From: Collinsella sp.
Lineage (GTDB): Bacteria; Actinomycetota; Coriobacteriia; Coriobacteriales; Coriobacteriaceae
Assembly (NCBI GenBank): GCA_019419555.1
Contig: DXZR01000019.1
Span: 1-41,443 of the forward strand
Reading direction: 5' to 3'
DNA length: 41,443 bases
The notes under the pieces were generated by a model. The model had not been told where the DNA came from. It worked only from the letters and a program-made list of their open reading frames with translations, and searched no databases. Within the stretch, counting starts at the first letter, position 1; each line of letters opens with the position of its first letter. The position numbers and the translations under genes are program-made. Shown here piece by piece: positions 25,625-33,333 of this stretch.

Positions 25625-27987
25625 GGATTCTCAAGCTCTTTAAAAAGCATATCCTGGCACTACTCGCAGCTATCGTACTCATCGTAATCAGCTGCAACGC
25701 CGATCTGGCGCTGCCTACCTATATGAGCGACATCGTCGACGTGGGCGTGCAGCAAGGCGGTATTGCCTCGCCCGTGCCCGACACCATTCGCGCCGAATCG
25801 CTCGACGACCTCGAACTCTTTATGAGCGCCAAGGACGCCAAGGCTGTGGAGGCCGTGTTTAGCAAGGCTGGCAAAAACGGCATTCGAGCGTACAAGGGCA
25901 CCGAGGAAGAGCGTGCCGATGGAGGCAAGATTGCCGACATTATGAGCCTGCCCGAGACTGTCGTACTTTCGTTCAACCAGGGCATTGACGCCGACTCCAT
26001 GGGCGACATGACCGGCACGTCCGGCGAAAAAGACAGCGACGCCGCCCAGGCCATGCCCACCCCCGAGCAGATGGCGGCGATGACGCCCGAGCAGCTCGCC
26101 GAGATGCAGCAGAAGGCCGCAGCGGCGCAGAACATGCAAAAGCAGATTGATGCCGACGGCGGTAAGATCACCATGAAGAGCCTGCGCCTGGGTGTCGAGG
26201 GCGGTCTGGTAGACCAAAGCAAGCTCGTCGAGGGCGCCAACGAAATGGCGGATAAAATGGGCTCCATGTCGGGCTCCATCGTGACCCAACGCGCCGTGAG
26301 CTATGTGCAAGACGAGTACAAGGCGCAGGGCATCGACCCCGCCGACGTGCAGAACGCCTACCTGGGCCGCATGGCGACCACGATGTTTGGTCTGTGCCTG
26401 ATCTCGCTCGTCGCCACCATCCTGACCGGTGCCGTGGCTTCGCGCACCGCCTGCTCCATCGCCCGCGACCTGCGCCGCGAGACCTTCAACAAGGTTATGC
26501 ACTTCTCGCCGGCCGAGGTGGGCAAGTTTAGCCAGGCCTCGCTCATCACCCGCTGCACCAACGACATTCAGCAGATCCAGATGGCCGCAACCCTGTTTAT
26601 CCGCATGTGCCTGATGGCCCCCGTCATGGGCATCGTCGCCGTTATGCGCGTCCTGGCCAACCACACCGGCCTGGAGTGGACCATCGCCGTGGCCATCATC
26701 GCGGTTTCGGCCGTTGTCGGCGTGCTCATGGGCCTCACCATGCCCAAGTTCAAAAAGATGCAGAGCTTTGTGGACCGCGTGAACCTTACCGCCCGCGAGC
26801 TGCTCGACGGCCTTATGCCCATCCGCTCGTTCAACCGCGAGGAACATGAGCTCGAGCGTTTTGACAAGGCTTCGCTCGACCTGATGACCACGCAGCTCTA
26901 CACCAACCGCGCCATGAGCTTTATGATGCCGCTCATGATGCTTGTCATGAACTGCATCACCGTGCTTATCGTCTGGTTTGGCGCGCAGGGCGTGTCCGAC
27001 GGCGTGATGCAGGTCGGCAACATGATGGCGTTTATCTCCTACACCATGCAGATCGTCATGGCGTTTATGATCCTCACCATGGTGTCGGTCATTCTGCCCC
27101 GTGCCGAGGTCGCAGCCGAGCGCGTGGAAGAGGTCATCACCTGCCCCACGAGCATCAACGACCCTGTCTCGCCCAAACTGCCCGCGGCCAGCGCGCCGCG
27201 CGGTGAGCTCACCTTCCGCGACGTGAGCTTCCAGTATCCCGATGCCCGTGCCGACGTCATCAGCGGCGTGAACTTCACCACGCATGCCGGTCAGATGCTC
27301 GGCATCATTGGCTCCACGGGCTCGGGCAAGTCCACGCTCGTGCAGTTGATTCCGCGCCTGTACGACGTCACGGGCGGCAGCATTTCGCTCGACGGCATCG
27401 ACGTGCGCGACATGACCCTTTCCGAACTGCGCCGCCGCATTGGTTACATCCCGCAGCAGGGTCGCCTGTTCTCGGGCACTGTCAAGAGCAACCTCAAGTT
27501 TGCCGGCGACATGGTAAGCGACGATGACATGCACCAGGCCGCGCGCATCGCCCAGGCCGAGGACTTTATCGCCGAGCGCGAGGGCGGTTACGACTCCCCC
27601 ATCAGCCAGGGTGGCTCCAATGTTTCGGGCGGTCAGCGCCAGCGTCTGGCCATCGCCCGCGCCCTGGCCAAAAAGCCCGAGGTCGTGGTGTTCGACGACT
27701 CGTTTAGCGCGCTTGACTACAAGACCGACGCGCGCCTGCGCGAGGAGCTGGCCAAAAACGTCACCGACGCCGCGCTCGTGGTCGTGGCACAACGCATCGC
27801 GACCATCATGCACGCCGACCAGATCATCGTACTCGACGACGGTCACGTAGTGGGCACCGGCACGCACGAGGAGCTACTGCGCAGCTGCCCGGCGTACCTG
27901 GAAATCGCACAGTCGCAGCTTTCCGCCGAGGAGCTGGGGCTTACCCAAGAAGAAATTGCAGCCGTTACGGAAGGAGGCGAGCACTAA
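25621..27987 (+). CDS. ABC exporter subunit 1, degenerate nucleotide site
   Basis: A 788-aa half-transporter: an N-terminal membrane domain of six helices and a C-terminal ATPase. Between helices 1 and 2 lies a large extracytoplasmic insertion of about 200 residues with a Gln/Met/Ala-rich tract near 155-185. The ATPase has Walker A GSTGSGKS (564-571), signature SGGQ (669-672) and Walker B VVVFDD (Asp692-Asp693), where Asp replaces the catalytic glutamate. That is the mark of the degenerate site in heterodimeric exporters such as BmrCD and TmrAB. Start is GTG at 25621, overlapping the marR stop, with AAGGAG 9 bp upstream; longer in-frame starts lie inside marR. It overlaps the next gene as TAATG. 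Confidence 0.94.
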   Translation: MRILKLFKKHILALLAAIVLIVISCNADLALPTYMSDIVDVGVQQGGIASPVPDTIRAESLDDLELFMSAKDAKAVEAVFSKAGKNGIRAYKGTEEERADGGKIADIMSLPETVVLSFNQGIDADSMGDMTGTSGEKDSDAAQAMPTPEQMAAMTPEQLAEMQQKAAAAQNMQKQIDADGGKITMKSLRLGVEGGLVDQSKLVEGANEMADKMGSMSGSIVTQRAVSYVQDEYKAQGIDPADVQNAYLGRMATTMFGLCLISLVATILTGAVASRTACSIARDLRRETFNKVMHFSPAEVGKFSQASLITRCTNDIQQIQMAATLFIRMCLMAPVMGIVAVMRVLANHTGLEWTIAVAIIAVSAVVGVLMGLTMPKFKKMQSFVDRVNLTARELLDGLMPIRSFNREEHELERFDKASLDLMTTQLYTNRAMSFMMPLMMLVMNCITVLIVWFGAQGVSDGVMQVGNMMAFISYTMQIVMAFMILTMVSVILPRAEVAAERVEEVITCPTSINDPVSPKLPAASAPRGELTFRDVSFQYPDARADVISGVNFTTHAGQMLGIIGSTGSGKSTLVQLIPRLYDVTGGSISLDGIDVRDMTLSELRRRIGYIPQQGRLFSGTVKSNLKFAGDMVSDDDMHQAARIAQAEDFIAEREGGYDSPISQGGSNVSGGQRQRLAIARALAKKPEVVVFDDSFSALDYKTDARLREELAKNVTDAALVVVAQRIATIMHADQIIVLDDGHVVGTGTHEELLRSCPAYLEIAQSQLSAEELGLTQEEIAAVTEGGEH

Positions 27988-29843
27988 TGGCAGACGAGAC
28001 CAAGACCCAAATTCCCAAGCCCACCCGTCAGCGTGGACCCATGGGCCGCATGGGCGGCATGCGTCGCGGCGAAAAGGCCAAGGACTTTAAGGGCACCATG
28101 AGGCAGCTGCTCGGCTATATCGGCCAGCACAAGATTGCCGTGTTTGCCGCCGTCGCCTTTGCCGTGTGCTCGGTCATCTTTAACATTGTGGGACCCAAGG
28201 TGCTCGGCCAGGTTACGACCAAGCTGTTCGAAGGCCTGGTCGCCAAGGTCAACGGCACCGGCGACGTTGACTTTGACTGGATCGCCAAGACGCTCGGCTT
28301 TTTGCTCTGCCTGTATCTGGCGAGCTCTGTCTGCAGCCTGGTCCAGGGCTGGCTCATGACCGGCGTCACGCAAAAGATCTGCTACCGCATGCGCAAGGAA
28401 ATCGCCGCCAAGATTGCCGTCGTGCCGATGAGTTACTTCAACGGCCACAGCAAGGGCGACGTGCTCAGCCGCATCACCAACGACGTCGATACGCTGGGCC
28501 AGTCGCTCAACCAGAGCGTGACCCAGCTCATCACGTCGGTGACGCAGATTATCGGCGTGCTCGTCATGATGCTGTCGATCAGCCTGCCGCTCACCGGCGT
28601 CACCGTGCTCACGCTGCCGGCCGCCGCGATTATCCTGACCGTAATGGTTCACTTCTCGCAGCCATACTTCCGAGAGCAGCAGCAGGTTCTGGGTGCCGTC
28701 AACGGCATTATCGAGGAGGATTTTGCCGGCCAAAACGTCATTCAGGTGTTCGACCGCGCCGAGGCCTCAATCGAGGAGTTCGACCGTCAAAACGACCGCC
28801 TCTTTATTAGTGGCTGGCGCTCGCAGTTCCTGTCGGGCCTGATGATGCCGCTTATGAGCTTGGTGGGCAACATGGGCTACGTGGGCGTCGTCGTGGTGGG
28901 CGCGCAGCTCGCACTGACCGGCAATGCCACGCCCGGCGACATCCAGAGCTTTATCCAGTACGTTCGCAACTTTACGCAACCCGTGCAGCAGCTGGGCAAC
29001 GTGAGCAACACGATGCAGTCGATGGCCGCCGCCACCGAGCGCGTGTTTGAGTTCCTGGCCGCGCCCGAGGAGGAGCAGAAGGCCGACGCGCAGATTCCCG
29101 AGAAGCGCCCCGGCCACGTGGAGTTTGACCATGTGAAGTTTGGCTACACGCCCGACAAGACCATCATCCACGACTTTAGCTGCGAGGCGCAGCCCGGCCA
29201 GACCATCGCCATCGTCGGTCCCACCGGCGCTGGCAAGACCACGCTCATCAAGCTGCTGCAGCGCTTCTACGATGTGGACGGCGGTTCGCTGCGCGTTGAG
29301 GGCATCGACGTGCGCGATTGGGACCGCGCGGCGCTGCGCGGCGAGTTTGCCATGGTGCTACAGGATACCTGGCTGTTTAACGGCACGATCCGCGAGAACA
29401 TCCGCTACGGACGCCCCGATGCGAGCGATGCCGAGGTCGAGGCCGCTGCACGCGCCGCACGCTGCGATCACTTTATCCATACGCTCGCTGGCGGCTACGA
29501 CTTTATGATCAACGAGGAGGGCACTAACCTGTCGCAGGGTCAGCGCCAGCTCGTGACCATCGCCCGTGCCATTTTGGCCGACCGCCCGGCGCTGATTTTG
29601 GACGAGGCGACCTCCAACGTCGATACCCGCACCGAGGAGCTCATCCAGCGCGCCATGGATGCGCTGATGCAGGGCCGCACGAGCTTTGTCATCGCACACC
29701 GCCTGTCCACGATCCGCAACGCCGACGTGATCTTGGTAATCCGCGACGGCGACATCGTCGAAAAGGGCACGCACGACGAGCTGCTCGCCCAGGGCGGCTT
29801 CTACGCCGACCTGTACAACTCGCAGTTCGACGAAGCGGCATAA
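27987..29843 (+). CDS. ABC exporter subunit 2, canonical nucleotide site
   Basis: A 618-aa half-transporter partner to the preceding gene. A Met/Gly/Arg-rich N-terminal tail of about 30 residues precedes six membrane helices and the ATPase: Walker A GPTGAGKT (411-418), signature LSQGQ (515-519) and Walker B LILDEA (Asp539-Glu540) with the true catalytic glutamate, then the H-loop in VIAHRLST. The start codon overlaps the upstream stop (TAATG), so the two subunits are translationally coupled and presumably form a heterodimer. The substrate (drug, peptide or lipid) cannot be read. Confidence 0.94.
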   Translation: MADETKTQIPKPTRQRGPMGRMGGMRRGEKAKDFKGTMRQLLGYIGQHKIAVFAAVAFAVCSVIFNIVGPKVLGQVTTKLFEGLVAKVNGTGDVDFDWIAKTLGFLLCLYLASSVCSLVQGWLMTGVTQKICYRMRKEIAAKIAVVPMSYFNGHSKGDVLSRITNDVDTLGQSLNQSVTQLITSVTQIIGVLVMMLSISLPLTGVTVLTLPAAAIILTVMVHFSQPYFREQQQVLGAVNGIIEEDFAGQNVIQVFDRAEASIEEFDRQNDRLFISGWRSQFLSGLMMPLMSLVGNMGYVGVVVVGAQLALTGNATPGDIQSFIQYVRNFTQPVQQLGNVSNTMQSMAAATERVFEFLAAPEEEQKADAQIPEKRPGHVEFDHVKFGYTPDKTIIHDFSCEAQPGQTIAIVGPTGAGKTTLIKLLQRFYDVDGGSLRVEGIDVRDWDRAALRGEFAMVLQDTWLFNGTIRENIRYGRPDASDAEVEAAARAARCDHFIHTLAGGYDFMINEEGTNLSQGQRQLVTIARAILADRPALILDEATSNVDTRTEELIQRAMDALMQGRTSFVIAHRLSTIRNADVILVIRDGDIVEKGTHDELLAQGGFYADLYNSQFDEAA

Positions 29844-29876
29844 ATTCGGCCGCAGGGAACGAATGATGCCCGAGAA

Positions 29877-29909
29877 CGGGGGCGCAGGACAACCTGCGTC
29901 CCCGTTTTT
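29877..29909 (+). terminator. Terminator of the ABC exporter operon
   Basis: CGGGGGCGCAGG/CCTGCGTCCCCG stem with the 4-nt loop ACAA followed by TTTTTG, 33 bp after the stop of the second ABC gene. Classic intrinsic terminator. Confidence 0.9.
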
Positions 29910-29997
29910 GTTCTGCGGCCCTCGAACTGCCTCCCCTGAAACTCGATCGACGACCTCTTCCAAGCCACGTGGCATCATTCCATTCCAGGACCAGCTG

Positions 29998-30051
29998 ACG
30001 TTTACCCAGATAAAACCTGCCAAAATAAACCTGTCCCTTTTTGGCAGGTTT
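29998..30051 (-). repeat. Dispersed intergenic repeat, copy 1
   Basis: Reads on the minus strand as a hairpin (AACCTG-CC ... GG-CAGGTT type) followed by TTTTATCTGGGTAAACG. About 52 bases are identical to the element at 40839-40890, which lies behind the LuxR-type gene 11 kb away. Related but less similar copies are at 32396-32417 and 32925-32995. This copy has lost or never had the long CG-rich terminator hairpin seen in the others. Confidence 0.85.
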
Positions 30052-30147
30052 CGGGGTGACAAGGGCTTGCACTTTAGCGTGCGACAGCGGATAATGCCGT
30101 GCATTCGACAATTCACGCTTTGACTTATTTGATTGAGGAGGCCCCGC

Positions 30148-31179
30148 ATGGCCATGGATTTCAAACGCAGGCTGCCGATCCCCATGGAGATCCGCGAGGA
30201 AATGCCGCTTTCCGCCGAGCTTACCGCCAAAAAGCAGGCATTCGACGCCGAGGTCGCCAAGATCTTTACCGGGGAGGACGCGCGCAAGGTGCTCATCATC
30301 GGCCCGTGCTCTGCCGACCGCGAGGACTCGGTGCTTGAGTACATGAACCGACTGGCCAAGGTCGCCGAAGAGGTCAAGGACAAGCTCATCATCATTCCGC
30401 GCGTCTACACCAACAAGCCGCGCACCAAGGGCACCGGCTACAAGGGCCTGCTGCACAACCCCGACCCCGAGGCCCCCGACGACCTGCTCGAAGGCGTTAA
30501 GGCCATCCGCCACATGCACCTGCGCGTAATCGAGGAGACCGGCTTCTTTACCGCCGACGAGATGCTCTATCCGTCTAACTACCAGTACCTCGTTGACCTG
30601 CTGAGCTATGTTGCCGTGGGCGCACGCTCGGTCGAGAACCAGGAGCATCGCCTGGTGTCGAGCGGCATTTCGGTACCCGTCGGCATGAAGAACCCCACCG
30701 CCGGTTCCACCACCGTCATGCTCAACTCCATCTACGCCGCGCAGGCGCACCAGAGCTTCATCTTCCGCAACTGGGAGGTCGAGTGCGACGGCAACCCGCT
30801 CGCGCACGCCGTTATGCGTGGCTACATCGGTCTCGACGGTCGTACCTACCCCAATTACCACTACGAGCACCTGGAGCGCCTGGCCGAGCGCTACACCGAG
30901 CATGCCGGTTACGCCAACCCGGCGGCGGTCATCGACTGCAACCACGACAACTCGGGCAAGCGCCCGCTGGAGCAGTACCGCATTTGCAAGGAGGTGCTCG
31001 ACAGCTGCCGCCGCAACGAGTCTATCTCCAAGCTGGTCAAGGGCTTTATGATCGAGTCTTACCTTGAGGACGGCAACCAGCCGGTCGATGGCGGTGTCTT
31101 TGGTAAGTCGATCACCGACCCGTGTCTGGGCTGGGAAAAGACCGACTACCTCATCCACGAGATCGCAGAGCGGGTTTAG
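30148..31179 (+). CDS. 3-deoxy-7-phosphoheptulonate synthase (DAHP synthase, class I)
   Basis: First enzyme of the shikimate pathway: phosphoenolpyruvate plus erythrose 4-phosphate gives DAHP. The 343-aa protein has the metal-ligand cysteine in IGPCS (Cys54), PRVYTNKPRTKGTGYKG for PEP binding, GARSVENQEHR, PVGMKNPTAGS, the histidine ligand in DCNHDNSGK, and MIESYLEDGNQ and SITDPCLGWE at the C-terminus. It is of the AroF/G/H type; which aromatic amino acid inhibits it cannot be read. ATG at 30148 has GAGGAGG at 6 bp. It stands alone, followed by a hairpin that overlaps its stop codon. Confidence 0.95.
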   Translation: MAMDFKRRLPIPMEIREEMPLSAELTAKKQAFDAEVAKIFTGEDARKVLIIGPCSADREDSVLEYMNRLAKVAEEVKDKLIIIPRVYTNKPRTKGTGYKGLLHNPDPEAPDDLLEGVKAIRHMHLRVIEETGFFTADEMLYPSNYQYLVDLLSYVAVGARSVENQEHRLVSSGISVPVGMKNPTAGSTTVMLNSIYAAQAHQSFIFRNWEVECDGNPLAHAVMRGYIGLDGRTYPNYHYEHLERLAERYTEHAGYANPAAVIDCNHDNSGKRPLEQYRICKEVLDSCRRNESISKLVKGFMIESYLEDGNQPVDGGVFGKSITDPCLGWEKTDYLIHEIAERV

Positions 31180-31206
31180 TTACGCGGTTTTACCAAACCG
31201 CGTAAC
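31179..31206 (+). terminator. Hairpin overlapping the DAHP synthase stop codon
   Basis: Perfect 12-bp stem GTTACGCGGTTT/AAACCGCGTAAC with loop TACC; the first base is the last base of the stop codon. No T-run follows, so termination, if any, may be assisted by the next palindrome. Confidence 0.6.
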
Positions 31207-31690
31207 TACTCGACGCTGCGCGGGCCGCATTTGGACAATCTGACGTTCAACTTCAAGGGCGCGACCAGAAGGTCAGCGCCCTTTCGTTTCACGTCACCTT
31301 GTCTCAAATGCGGCCCGCTCGCTGTCCGTCCTCTACCTGCGGCGTTGTCTTACTCCGGATGCGGCAGTTAGGGACGTTCCTTTTCTGCCGGCAGTCTGGG
31401 ACATTCCTTGGGTAGTCGTTGGGGACGCTCTTGTTTGACCAGTCGTTTAAGAACGTCCCCAACGACTACCCAGAATGAGAGTGGATAATCTCCCGTTTTT
31501 GGCCTATACCAGCGCTAAAAGTGGGAGATTATCCACTCTCATCGAGCAAGTGTCCGAAAATCCGCCCTCATTCCTTCTTAGGACCCTCCGTCCCCGAGGA
31601 TTCGAGGCTCGCCTGCCGAATGATTGATGCGGCCGCCCTGCGTCCATGTCACACTCAGAGGTGGCCTGACCCAACTTGGAAGGAGCCTTC
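31207..31690. other. Intergenic region with three large hairpins
   Basis: About 480 bp without a gene. (1) 31220-31318: 19/20-nt outer arms (GCGGGCCGCATTTG and complement), a GACGT/ACGTC helix, and an inner AAGGGCGC-GACC-AGAA-GGTC-A-GCGCCCTT hairpin. (2) 31410-31471: 18-bp perfect arms GGGTAGTCGTTGGGGACG. (3) 31475-31542: 20-bp perfect arms ATGAGAGTGGATAATCTCCC. The remaining bases hold the leader of the acetyltransferase gene. Confidence 0.7.
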
Positions 31691-32341
31691 ATGAGCCTTG
31701 ACAACGTAACCCTGCGCGCCGTCACGCTCGACGACCTGACCGGCATCGCTGCCATCTACAACCAGCTGTGGTGCAACACGCTGCGCAACCGCGGCGACGT
31801 CGAAGCTGCCGATTTCTGCGCGCGCTTTAACATCGCTATGCAGCTGCAACGCTCACCTATCGCGCTTGTCGCCGAGGCCGAGGGCCGCATTATCGCCGCC
31901 TGCTGCATCGGCATCTTCGAGGACGGCAAGCCGCGCACCAACCCCACGTGGGAGTCCTGCTACAACGAGATGCTCGCCCAGGCAACCGAAATGGCAAAGG
32001 CTGCCGACGCCAAGCTCGAGGGCTCGCTCTTCGGCGACAGTCGCGAAAAGGCCACGGCGGATCGCTTTGCCGCCACAGGCAACGAGTATGCCCAGGGCCA
32101 GCTCAACCTGATCATCATCGTGCCCGAGTGGCAGGGCAAGGGGCTCGGCCGCGCGCTTATCGACCTTGCGCGCGCCGAGCTCGCCAAGGCAGGCTGCACC
32201 AAGTTCTTCCTGATGAGCGACTGCAACTCCGACTGGCAGTTCTACGAGCACCTCAACATGAAGCGCATCCTGGAGGATCATAGTCAAGACACCGGCGACG
32301 GTTTTATCGTCTACATGTACGGAGGCGACACGCAGGGATAA
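31691..32341 (+). CDS. GNAT-family N-acetyltransferase
   Basis: A 216-aa cytosolic acetyltransferase. The acetyl-CoA-binding motif is QGKGLG (148-153) in IIVPEWQGKGLGRALI, followed by AELAKAGCTKFFLMSD and the C-terminal WQFYEHLNMKRI segment. The substrate (small molecule or protein amine) is unknown. The N-terminal half includes a helical insertion (about 85-125) not typical of minimal GNATs. ATG at 31691 has GGAAGGAG at 6 bp; an in-frame TTG at 31676 is less likely. Confidence 0.88.
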   Translation: MSLDNVTLRAVTLDDLTGIAAIYNQLWCNTLRNRGDVEAADFCARFNIAMQLQRSPIALVAEAEGRIIAACCIGIFEDGKPRTNPTWESCYNEMLAQATEMAKAADAKLEGSLFGDSREKATADRFAATGNEYAQGQLNLIIIVPEWQGKGLGRALIDLARAELAKAGCTKFFLMSDCNSDWQFYEHLNMKRILEDHSQDTGDGFIVYMYGGDTQG

Positions 32342-32474
32342 CCCGCTAAGCAAGTACCAAAACCACCACAAAAGGCGCCCATCCCCCTTGTGGTGACAGG
32401 TTGTATCTGGGCGAACGTTAAGACCACCGCGGGGGAGCTGCTTTCCCTCGCGGCGGTTTACTAACCGTGAAAAC

Positions 32475-32595
32475 CAAGTGAGTAGGCTTTTGGCGGGATC
32501 CCGAGCGCACCCCAAAACGCCGCAGCTCTGGCCTGCGGTTTTATCGAGCGTTTGTCGCGATGTGCTCGGCAGATCCCAAAAAGTCTACTCACTTG
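32475..32595. repeat. Long palindrome with CAAGTGAGTAG arms
   Basis: CAAGTGAGTAG (32475-32485) pairs with CTACTCACTTG (32585-32595), and the pairing continues inward with mismatches (TTTTGG--GGGATC---GAGC with GCTC---GATCCCAAAA) to a central CCGCAG-CTCTGGC-CTGCGG hairpin. The nested plan resembles palindromes A-D but its internal loops differ. Confidence 0.6.
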
Positions 32596-32770
32596 CATCC
32601 GAGACGCACCAGGCAGGCAAAAAACCGCCGCGAAAGGGGCCCGTCCCCCTTCGCGGCGGTTGTTCATCGCGGTTTTGCGACGGTTTTGCGGTGGTTTTGC
32701 CCTCCTGCTACTCGCTGTAGCGAGTGGCGATGGCAACTCGCACCATGCCGGCGCTCATGAGGTACGTTGC

Positions 32771-32861
32771 CATAGGCTGTAGTAGCGCATGTCATAATCC
32801 TACAGCAGCATTCGCCATAATCTGACAGTAGAGTTTTCCACAATCTATAAGTAGCCCAGGT
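32771..32861. repeat. Four degenerate 23-bp tandem repeats
   Basis: Units start at 32771, 32793, 32816 and 32839 and are 22-23 bp long. The shared core is CATAATCT-ACAGTAGC, with unit 1 (CATAGGCTGTAGTAGCGCATGT) and unit 4 (CACAATCTATAAGTAGCCCAGG) most diverged. No protein or CRISPR interpretation fits. Confidence 0.5.
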
Positions 32862-32924
32862 CGGGACCCTATTTAACAAACCAAATTCTCGCCCAACGCC
32901 ATTTCCTCTCCTGGTGACCGGTTC

Positions 32925-32995
32925 ATTTTGGCAGGTTTCATCTGGGCAAACGCCAAAACCACCACAAAGGTACCTGTCCCCTTTGTGGTGGTTTG
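32925..32995 (+). repeat. Dispersed intergenic repeat, copy 3, with terminator hairpin
   Basis: ATTTTGGCAGGTTTCATCTG followed by GGCAAACGCC and a hairpin AACCACCACAAAGG/CCTTTGTGGTGGTT. The first half matches the elements at 29998-30051 and 40841-40935; the hairpin uses A-T pairs where the others use G-C pairs, so the stem is kept by compensatory changes. Confidence 0.75.
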
Positions 32996-33076
32996 AAGCT
33001 CTCCTGGGCGGGATGCTAGACTTGCGGCATATACATTCGCGCCAAAGCACGGGTCGCATACAGGAAAGGAGATGCC

Positions 33077-33268
33077 ATGGCGCCTATCGCACCGCTCAAG
33101 ATGCTCGTCGCTCCTGCCGCCAAGGCCATCGCCCACCTGAGCGACTCACTTACTTACGATGAGGTCCCCTGCATCGCCGAGGAGCGTTCGGACAGCCGCC
33201 CGTACCTGGGCCACGTCCCCTACTTTGCGCCTAAGCTCGCTTCTAATCCCGAGCACCGCGAACAATAA
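33077..33268 (+). CDS. Small hypothetical protein (63 aa)
   Basis: A 63-aa protein I do not recognise. It has an N-terminal APLKMLVAPAAKAIAHL stretch that could form an amphipathic helix, then a more polar TYDEVPCIAEERSDSRPYLG part; no membrane segment. It is called as real because ATG at 33077 has AAAGGAG at 6 bp, codon use fits the chromosome, and a good terminator hairpin follows 14 bp after the stop. It stands alone between repeat-rich DNA and a convergent permease gene. Confidence 0.6.
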   Translation: MAPIAPLKMLVAPAAKAIAHLSDSLTYDEVPCIAEERSDSRPYLGHVPYFAPKLASNPEHREQ

Positions 33269-33282
33269 TCCAAGATGCAGCA

Positions 33283-33305
33283 AGCGCCGCGCAACTCGCG
33301 GCGCT
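33283..33305 (+). terminator. Terminator between convergent genes
   Basis: Perfect 9-bp stem AGCGCCGCG/CGCGGCGCT with loop CAACT followed by ACTGTTTTGG, between the small gene ending at 33268 and the convergent permease gene ending at 33334. Confidence 0.75.
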
Positions 33306-33333
33306 ACTGTTTTGGTGCAAAATAACCTGACCC

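Larger units (their letters stand above)
32342..33076. other. Repeat-rich intergenic region
   Basis: About 735 bp with no convincing gene. It contains, in order: a hairpin CACCACAA/TTGTGGTG (32364-32395) and a dispersed-repeat fragment ending in a GC-rich terminator hairpin (32424-32457); a long palindrome at 32475-32595; another terminator-type hairpin with 12-bp stem AACCGCCGCGAA (32623-32661); four degenerate tandem repeats of about 23 bp (32771-32861); and a further dispersed-repeat copy with terminator hairpin (32925-32995). The promoter and ribosome site of the small gene at 33077 follow. Confidence 0.7.

Noticed and set aside
25660..27867. A 735-codon minus-strand frame opposite the first ABC gene
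   Set aside because: His/Gly/Asp-rich shadow of a strongly supported ABC transporter gene.
32771..32861. CRISPR array
   Set aside because: The repeats are contiguous, degenerate and without unique spacers, and there are no cas genes in the window.
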